Source: Bacteriovorax sp.
GTDB lineage: Bacteria; Bdellovibrionota; Bacteriovoracia; Bacteriovoracales; Bacteriovoracaceae
Reading direction: 5' to 3'
Length of the DNA stretch: 47,042 nucleotides
NCBI GenBank assembly: GCA_014378525.1
Contig: JACMNL010000099.1
Location: forward strand, 1-47,042
Both the position numbers and the translations under genes were made by a program. The notes under the pieces are model-generated. The model searched no databases, was not told where the DNA came from, and saw only the letters and a list, made by a program, of their open reading frames with translations. Shown here one piece after another: positions 41,881 through 47,042 of this stretch (its first letter is position 1; every line of letters begins with the position of its first letter).

Positions 41881-44238
41881 TTAAATATGTGTATCAGGAT
41901 TATTAGGAGCGATGACATCAAGGTGTTCTGAGTTCATCCCTGTCAGTCTGCACATATCATTAATACGCTTCATTTCAGATTTTAAATTCCCTACCAGTGA
42001 TTTTAAAGCAGCGATCATCTCGTCATCTTTCGCATGAGTGGTCTGTGCAATCTTAGAAGCTGAGAACTGAATATTTTCCAGGTTGTTCTTCACAGTTTCC
42101 ATTCTGTATTTGATGCTGTCTAAATCAACTTTTTCTCTTCCTTCAACCATCATATCAACTTTAGTCACCGTTACATCAAGTTGAGTCACAACTTCACCGA
42201 AGTTCTGAAGAACTTTTTCAAATCCTTTCATCTCGATTTTAATTTTTCCAAGGAACTGGTCAACTCGTTGTGTATCGTTTTCGTGGCTTTGGAAAATAAG
42301 TAACTGGTCAAGCACCTGTACGATTCTCGATTTAAAGTCTTCAACATTCACTTTCAGTTCTTTGAAATCGCCTTTTAGTACGGTAATCGTTTTTAAGCTC
42401 TTGATGTAGTCATCAACATTTTTTTCTGCGCGCTCGGCTGCAGTTAAAATGCGGCTTTGATCTTTAAACAACTCACGAGACGAATTGATCGCGTATTTAA
42501 ACTGCTCTTCCAGCTGGTCTCGAGCATCGATGACTAGGGATACAGAGCCTTTAAACTGGTTATAACGGTCAATTGAAGCACGTTGTGTTTCAAAAGAGGC
42601 CACAAGAGACTTTCTGATCTCACTAGAAATATTTCTATGCTCATTTGATTTATTTTCAAGAGATTCGATTTCGCGGTTTAATTCATCCTGAATCGATTCT
42701 GATTTTTCAATGTACTGGAAAAGTTTAGAGAAGACTTCACCCGCTCCTGCTTTTTCAGCTGCCATTCTCAGGTCATTTCTCGCATCAGTCGTCATCTTCT
42801 CATCCATCTGCAGATCAATTGCCTGCATTAGTGGAGCAGTGATTGCTGATTTTTGAGCAATAAGATTCTGGTGAGCTTCTACCATCGGATAAAAAATAAT
42901 CATGATACGTTTTTGATTTGAATACTCAACCGGTGAAACATACATTTCATACGGCATCATCGTGGCCATCGTATTTGATTTAACCTGAATTTTATACGCA
43001 CCTGGAGTACTCATTCTTAATGCACTTAAGATTGAACTATTGTCTTCAAGGTTTGTGAATCTTTGTAAGAAGTCCCACGTGAGAGTGTCTTCATCTTTAA
43101 AATTCTGCAATTGCCACTGCTCATAGAAATGTGAGTTACCCCAAACCATATTTAAATTTGAATCAAGAAGGATCGTTGCAAATGGAACGGCTTCCTGAAA
43201 GATTGATCCAAAGGCCATTCTCTTGTGAGCGTACTCTCTGTATTTTTCAAATTCTAAAACAAACTCCTGTGAGAAGTTGGCAATTTGTTTTGATTCAACC
43301 GGAAGTAATCCATCTTTAATAGTATCGATAACCAGCTTTTCAGTTTTCCCAGATGAGCGTTTTGTAGAAAAGTTATAAATAACAAATCCCATGACAACAG
43401 AAGCAACCAGACCTGCAAACACTGCCAACAGTGAGTAAAAAACTGACTGTGAGTTTTTTTCAAACTGGATTTTTTTGAATGCAATTTCCGGTTCAACAGC
43501 TTTAAACCAGAGTGTATAAGCACCAGCGAATTCTTTATATTGACGGTTAAACTTATTATGAGCATCAATGTAAATCGTTAAGTTCGCTGCATCGTTTTTA
43601 AGGGTTTTAATTCTGTTAACAATGGCAGCCTTAATATCAACAGGAAGTCCTGATGATTCAGTAAAGTTTGTCATAGCTTCAAGGTCGTTATTCACAGATT
43701 GGGCAAGGTTTTGTGTTCTCTCAAAATTATAAAGTCCATTGCTCATTAAACGGCTTGGAGATAAACGCATACGAAGATTGATCGACATTTTTGTAAGTGT
43801 CGGCCAGTTTCTCTCACTTACGAATTGCTCAAAGTTAGAAACTTTTGAATTCAAACTATTCAGTGTTGCTGATAAATCAGGCCCTGATTGAAATCCGATC
43901 AAAGATTGTTTTACAGCGTGAAGATTTGCATCGAAGTTACTCTTGTCATCAGTTGATTTGATCGCTTTAAGATCTTTGATATCCGCTTCAAGACGATTGA
44001 AAATTTTGTTAGCGTCTTTAATACGATCGGCATCAACATATTTTTTCAACTCTTCAACATCATTTCTTTCTTTAACAGCTTTTACTTTGCTTGTTCCATC
44101 GTAAAGATTACTTACGTAATCAATATTGAGAAGACCTGTGTCCCAATAGTGCTTTACTCCGAAAGCAAATAAGCAAGTGATGGCGACAAGCACTGTTACA
44201 TAATAAAAATGTACAGCTCTACCTAGAGTGAAACGCAT
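41881..44238 (-). CDS. Membrane PAS/coiled-coil sensor-like protein of the flagellar operon
   Basis: The ATG at 44238 has AGGAG 5 nt upstream and is chosen over a TTG at 44256. The 785-residue product has TM1 (FYYVTVLVAITCLFAFGV), a helical periplasmic domain (about 35-260) and TM2 (SLLAVFAGLVASVVMGFVIY). A PAS-like domain follows (FATILLDSNLNMVWGNSHFYEQW), then about 330 residues of coiled coil. The layout is that of a chemoreceptor, but the MCP hairpin tip and a clear HAMP are missing, and there is no kinase, GGDEF or EAL domain. It is the last gene of the flhG-fliA operon, so it may sense or organise at the flagellar pole. Confidence 0.6.
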   Translation of the reverse strand: MRFTLGRAVHFYYVTVLVAITCLFAFGVKHYWDTGLLNIDYVSNLYDGTSKVKAVKERNDVEELKKYVDADRIKDANKIFNRLEADIKDLKAIKSTDDKSNFDANLHAVKQSLIGFQSGPDLSATLNSLNSKVSNFEQFVSERNWPTLTKMSINLRMRLSPSRLMSNGLYNFERTQNLAQSVNNDLEAMTNFTESSGLPVDIKAAIVNRIKTLKNDAANLTIYIDAHNKFNRQYKEFAGAYTLWFKAVEPEIAFKKIQFEKNSQSVFYSLLAVFAGLVASVVMGFVIYNFSTKRSSGKTEKLVIDTIKDGLLPVESKQIANFSQEFVLEFEKYREYAHKRMAFGSIFQEAVPFATILLDSNLNMVWGNSHFYEQWQLQNFKDEDTLTWDFLQRFTNLEDNSSILSALRMSTPGAYKIQVKSNTMATMMPYEMYVSPVEYSNQKRIMIIFYPMVEAHQNLIAQKSAITAPLMQAIDLQMDEKMTTDARNDLRMAAEKAGAGEVFSKLFQYIEKSESIQDELNREIESLENKSNEHRNISSEIRKSLVASFETQRASIDRYNQFKGSVSLVIDARDQLEEQFKYAINSSRELFKDQSRILTAAERAEKNVDDYIKSLKTITVLKGDFKELKVNVEDFKSRIVQVLDQLLIFQSHENDTQRVDQFLGKIKIEMKGFEKVLQNFGEVVTQLDVTVTKVDMMVEGREKVDLDSIKYRMETVKNNLENIQFSASKIAQTTHAKDDEMIAALKSLVGNLKSEMKRINDMCRLTGMNSEHLDVIAPNNPDTHI

Positions 44239-44265
44239 AGCGACTCCTGAGTCCAAAAATAAATT

Positions 44266-45207
44266 TTAGAGATTGAATAAAGCGAAAAAATCGATTGTGC
44301 GAAAGTATTTAGAAACATCCTGTTTTCTCTTGTTTTCGTCATCCAGACTGCGTGAAAAGGCTTCCGTTACTAGATTGCCCTTCATTGGTAGTATGATAGA
44401 AAGCGGACGAAATAAAAAGGGAAAGTGTAAAATTTCTTTGTTAGCTGATTCTATACGAGTTAACTCCGGTAATCCCATGTAGTGCTTAACTGCGAGATCA
44501 CTTCCGATCTCTACGATATTATGCTCACCTACCGCTTTAACGTCTTCAATTTGAGCGCGGTATTGAGTAAAAATGTTTGAAAACCCGACCATGTACTGCT
44601 CTGTTTTATTAATTTTAAAATTTACTCTATAAACTAGAGAGTCGTCGTGAGAAAGATCTGCTTTTAAATCCAACTTAAATAGTCCAGCTCTCGCCGTTTT
44701 TTCAAGATTAAATGTTAACAGAACTTTGTTTCGTAAAAGCTTGCGTGTGATGACGTAAATGAGCTTTCTAGAGCGCTCTAAATTTCCGTCTTCAAGGATC
44801 AAACCGCTTACTAAAAGGCGGCCGTCGTCGAATCTCACGTCTACTGAGCCATGATAATTAAATAGAGTCACCAGAGAGAGAATTTCAGGAATTGATTCTA
44901 AAATCAGATTCCATTTTTTTAAATCAATCTTCTGGGTATTTTTATAAAACGTAAAATCTTTAAATTTACCTTTGTTACCGAAAAAATCTTCGATGATCGA
45001 TGAAAGTTTTTCATCGAGAACTTTTCCCACCTGATCAAAGTGAGAAACCTGGCCCGTCGACATAGCATCAGCTTTTCTTTTCATCTCTGAGAGATAAAAA
45101 TACGCATGGCTTACAAGCGGAGAGACTGTAAACTCTGAAAGCATCTGAATGTCTTCCAGTGTGTTCAGACCCTTTTCGAAATCTGTTTGATAATGTTTTT
45201 CGCTCAT
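44266..45207 (-). CDS. Unrecognised cytoplasmic protein between fliA and the sensor-like gene
   Basis: 313 residues, soluble, no signal peptide. The N-terminus is helical (LNTLEDIQMLSEFTVSP). The middle is strand-rich (VDVRFDDGRLLVSGLIL, then VYRVNFKINKTEQYMVGF), and the C-terminus ends YFRTIDFFALFNL. I recognise no family. The ATG lies 1 nt after the fliA stop, so it is translationally coupled to the flagellar sigma factor. A regulatory or structural role in motility is the likeliest reading, from position alone. Confidence 0.6.
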   Translation of the reverse strand: MSEKHYQTDFEKGLNTLEDIQMLSEFTVSPLVSHAYFYLSEMKRKADAMSTGQVSHFDQVGKVLDEKLSSIIEDFFGNKGKFKDFTFYKNTQKIDLKKWNLILESIPEILSLVTLFNYHGSVDVRFDDGRLLVSGLILEDGNLERSRKLIYVITRKLLRNKVLLTFNLEKTARAGLFKLDLKADLSHDDSLVYRVNFKINKTEQYMVGFSNIFTQYRAQIEDVKAVGEHNIVEIGSDLAVKHYMGLPELTRIESANKEILHFPFLFRPLSIILPMKGNLVTEAFSRSLDDENKRKQDVSKYFRTIDFFALFNL

Positions 45208-45208
45208 T

Positions 45209-45994
45209 TTAGCTAGCTAGGTCCTCTGAAGATTCGAAAAGTGTACGAAGTTTTGCTTTAAGTTTCAGAATAGCTTGAGTGTGAAGCTGAGACACACGTG
45301 ACTCAGTAACATCCAAAACCTGTCCGATTTCTTTTAGGTTCAAATCTTCATAGTAGTAAAGTGAAAGAACAAGTCTTTGCTTTTCAGGCAAAGTCATAAT
45401 CCCCTCTTTAATCTTTTCACGAGAGTCTTTTTGAGAAACTGTCGTGTATGGATTAAGGGCCTTATGATCTTCCATTACTTCAGAAATAAGCTTTTTATCG
45501 CCTTTATTGAAAGAAGCAGAGTCATCGATGTTCAGTAATGAAATCGATTTCGCTTTATTTAGTAAATCATGAAATTCTTCCTGGTTCATTCCCAGCTCAG
45601 AACACATCTCTTCATCAGTCGCAGGACGACCAAGATTAGCTTCAAGTTTTGAGTAAGCACGTTCAACTGTCTTCGCTTTTTCACGTATTGATCTCGGCAC
45701 CCAGTCCTGAGCACGAAGTTCATCTAAAATAGCTCCGCGAATACGGAATTCAGCATACGTTTTAAATTTGTTATCACGGTTTGGATCGAATTTTTCAATG
45801 GCGTCCATCAGACCGATAACACCGCATGAAATCAGATCATCCAACTCAATGTTTGATGGAAGTCTTGAAGCAATCTTTTGTGCAATGTACTTCACCAGTG
45901 GTGCGTACTCGACAATGATTTCATCCTTAACTTTCGGTTCAACAGTTGAGCGATAGTCCTTAAGATTTTTTAATTTTTTTGATAGAGTCGACAT
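45209..45994 (-). CDS. fliA: RNA polymerase sigma factor FliA (sigma-28/WhiG type)
   Basis: FliA transcribes late flagellar genes. The 261-residue product has region 2 (DDLISCGVIGLMDAIEKFDP, then KFKTYAEFRIRGAILDELRAQDWVPRSIR, the FliA/WhiG hallmark), region 3 (GRPATDEEMCSELGMNQEEF) and region 4 (LPEKQRLVLSLYYYEDLNLKEIGQVLDVTESRVSQLH). AAGGGAG lies 8 nt before the ATG. The order flhF-flhG-fliA is common in polar flagellates. Confidence 0.95.
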   Translation of the reverse strand: MSTLSKKLKNLKDYRSTVEPKVKDEIIVEYAPLVKYIAQKIASRLPSNIELDDLISCGVIGLMDAIEKFDPNRDNKFKTYAEFRIRGAILDELRAQDWVPRSIREKAKTVERAYSKLEANLGRPATDEEMCSELGMNQEEFHDLLNKAKSISLLNIDDSASFNKGDKKLISEVMEDHKALNPYTTVSQKDSREKIKEGIMTLPEKQRLVLSLYYYEDLNLKEIGQVLDVTESRVSQLHTQAILKLKAKLRTLFESSEDLAS

Positions 45995-46011
45995 CTAAAG
46001 TGCTCCCTTAC

Positions 46012-46896
46012 TTATACTGTTAAACTTACATGTTGTTCGAAGCGAGACGAATACTGCATATCCTGTACGCGGGTCTCACCCTCTATCTCTTCGGTAAATC
46101 TATTAACAATGTTCACAAAATTCTTATGAAGGGAATTATTTTCCTCATGAAGTAAAACCGTATCAAAACGGTCATCAGGAAGATTTTCTTTTACGATTCC
46201 TCCAAGGATATGAAGACGGCACTTTAGAAACGTTTCAACCGTTTCACTAAGTGTTTTGATCATCCTTTGGTACTGAGGCTCAGAAGACATTTTGTTGATC
46301 AACAAATGGTTTTCGTTAACGCCAAACTCTTTGTTTAAAATTTTAATAAGGGAGTATGAATCAGTGACTGAAGATTTATCAGGAGTCACCACTACAAAAC
46401 GATAATCGCTGTAAGCATTTAACGTAAGAGTTTCTTTTGTGATTCCCGCCGGGCAGTCGAGAATAATGTAGTCGTAATCTTTTTCATGGTTAATCAGGAT
46501 GTCGATGATCACGCGATCGATCTCCAGGCTTCTGTTAAACATGTCTATTGAGCCGTTACAGCCGGCAAGAAGATGAAGATTACCGTCTTTGTGAAGGCAG
46601 TCATCAAACTCTCTCTGAGCTGAAATAAGTTCGTAAAAATAATTTGTAATTGGGAGTCCGAGTTTTACGACAGTATTCGATAGATTCGTGTCGCAATCAA
46701 GAAGTAGAACTTTATAGCCTTGTGAAGATAAAACTTTCGCCATTTTCACAGCTACTGAAGTCTTCCCCACTCCGCCTTTTCCGGCCGTAACCGAAATAGT
46801 TTTTGCTTTTTGAGATGTCTTTTTCGACGAGTACTTATTCTGTGAAACCAGCCAATTTGTTGGATTGGACTTTTTATTACTAAGCATGGACTTCAT
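46012..46896 (-). CDS. flhG: FlhG/FleN MinD-like ATPase controlling flagellar number
   Basis: FlhG partners with FlhF to set flagellar place and number. The 294-residue product has a basic N-terminal tail, the deviant Walker A TAGKGGVGKTSVAVKMA near 38, LLLDCDTNLSNTVVKLG near 65 and YDYIILDCPAGITKET near 145. The C-terminus is amphipathic, as needed for membrane binding. AAGGG precedes the ATG. Its place between flhF and fliA makes FlhG more likely than MinD or a ParA. Confidence 0.9.
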   Translation of the reverse strand: MKSMLSNKKSNPTNWLVSQNKYSSKKTSQKAKTISVTAGKGGVGKTSVAVKMAKVLSSQGYKVLLLDCDTNLSNTVVKLGLPITNYFYELISAQREFDDCLHKDGNLHLLAGCNGSIDMFNRSLEIDRVIIDILINHEKDYDYIILDCPAGITKETLTLNAYSDYRFVVVTPDKSSVTDSYSLIKILNKEFGVNENHLLINKMSSEPQYQRMIKTLSETVETFLKCRLHILGGIVKENLPDDRFDTVLLHEENNSLHKNFVNIVNRFTEEIEGETRVQDMQYSSRFEQHVSLTV

Positions 46897-46967
46897 GTCT
46901 CCCTTAGATCTTTTCTTTCTACAAATTCCATCATGGTATTTGTATTTTTTTAAATGTTAAAAAGCGG

Positions 46968-47042
46968 TTACGTTAACTTGAAAATTCCGGCCATAAGTCT
47001 CTCTGCAGTTGCCGGCTCAAGATCGTCAGGACAAACTTCCCC
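46968..47042 (-). CDS. flhF: FlhF C-terminal tail (runs off the right edge)
   Basis: The minus-strand frame from 47042 reads 24 codons ending EPATAERLMAGIFKLT and a TAA at 46970-46968. GEVCPDDLEPATAERL matches the end of the SRP-type GTPase FlhF, where a P-x-D-L-x-x-A segment is usual, and flhG follows 71 bp downstream. The piece is short, so the call rests mostly on context. Confidence 0.7.
   Translation of the reverse strand, partial: GEVCPDDLEPATAERLMAGIFKLT

Noticed and set aside
41881..44238. Methyl-accepting chemotaxis protein
   Set aside because: The conserved MCP hairpin tip is absent from the long C-terminal coiled coil.
46893..46934. 13-codon leader peptide ending on the flhG ATG
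   Set aside because: Too short and without a distinctive composition or attenuator structure; chance is likely.

Overview
The window reads as chromosome of a low-GC (about 40% by eye), Gram-negative, polar-flagellated bacterium. The gene order bamA-ompH-lpxD-fabZ-lpxA-Gfo/Idh-lpxB-lpxK, the lolC-lolD pair, and a flhF-flhG-fliA block point to a delta-proteobacterium-like lineage. A member of the Bdellovibrionota, order Bacteriovoracales, is my best guess; this is inference from gene order, base composition and protein style, not a database match. I see no rRNA, tRNA, CRISPR, insertion sequence or phage gene, and no gene-free stretch longer than about 230 bases.

Region 1 (1-20.3 kb) is housekeeping and envelope. 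The 5' part of rpsA runs off the left edge. Next comes a secreted YiiX-type papain-like hydrolase gene. A long minus-strand envelope series then runs ybeY-prfB-lolC-lolD, bamA-ompH, lpxD-fabZ-lpxA, a small outer-membrane lipoprotein, a Gfo/Idh oxidoreductase, lpxB-lpxK, a DUF3108 lipoprotein and a glycosyltransferase. It builds lipid A, outer-membrane proteins and lipoproteins. prfB carries a textbook +1 frameshift site. On the plus strand, mazG-coaE-(double GNAT-like protein) forms a separate overlapping unit.

Region 2 (20.3-40.7 kb) is an accessory block dominated by membrane and redox enzymes. It has five integral-membrane di-iron desaturase/hydroxylase-like proteins, a family 2 glycosyltransferase, an AUR1-like PAP2 phosphatase with a DUF4105 protein, a B12-type radical SAM enzyme, an OsmC protein and an RND/MMPL exporter. 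It also has a coupled acyltransferase-GH3 ligase-Rieske oxygenase unit, and a 941-residue protein fusing an NqrB/RnfD-like (UnbU-like) membrane domain to an FG-GAP/ASPIC-UnbV (CRTAC1-like) domain. Genes alternate in strand, convergent pairs abut or overlap at their stop codons, and many starts lack a Shine-Dalgarno but have a -10-like hexamer ending exactly 6 nt before the ATG, suggesting leaderless mRNAs. I read the block as a possible undescribed oxygen-dependent lipid or fatty-acid-derived metabolite pathway with its own exporter. That is a hypothesis.

Region 3 (40.7-47 kb) starts with an AT-rich SAM methyltransferase gene that looks foreign. A minus-strand flagellar-control operon follows: flhF (C-terminal tail only), flhG, fliA, an unrecognised protein, and a large membrane PAS/coiled-coil sensor-like protein that lacks an MCP signalling tip. 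It ends at a strong intrinsic terminator.
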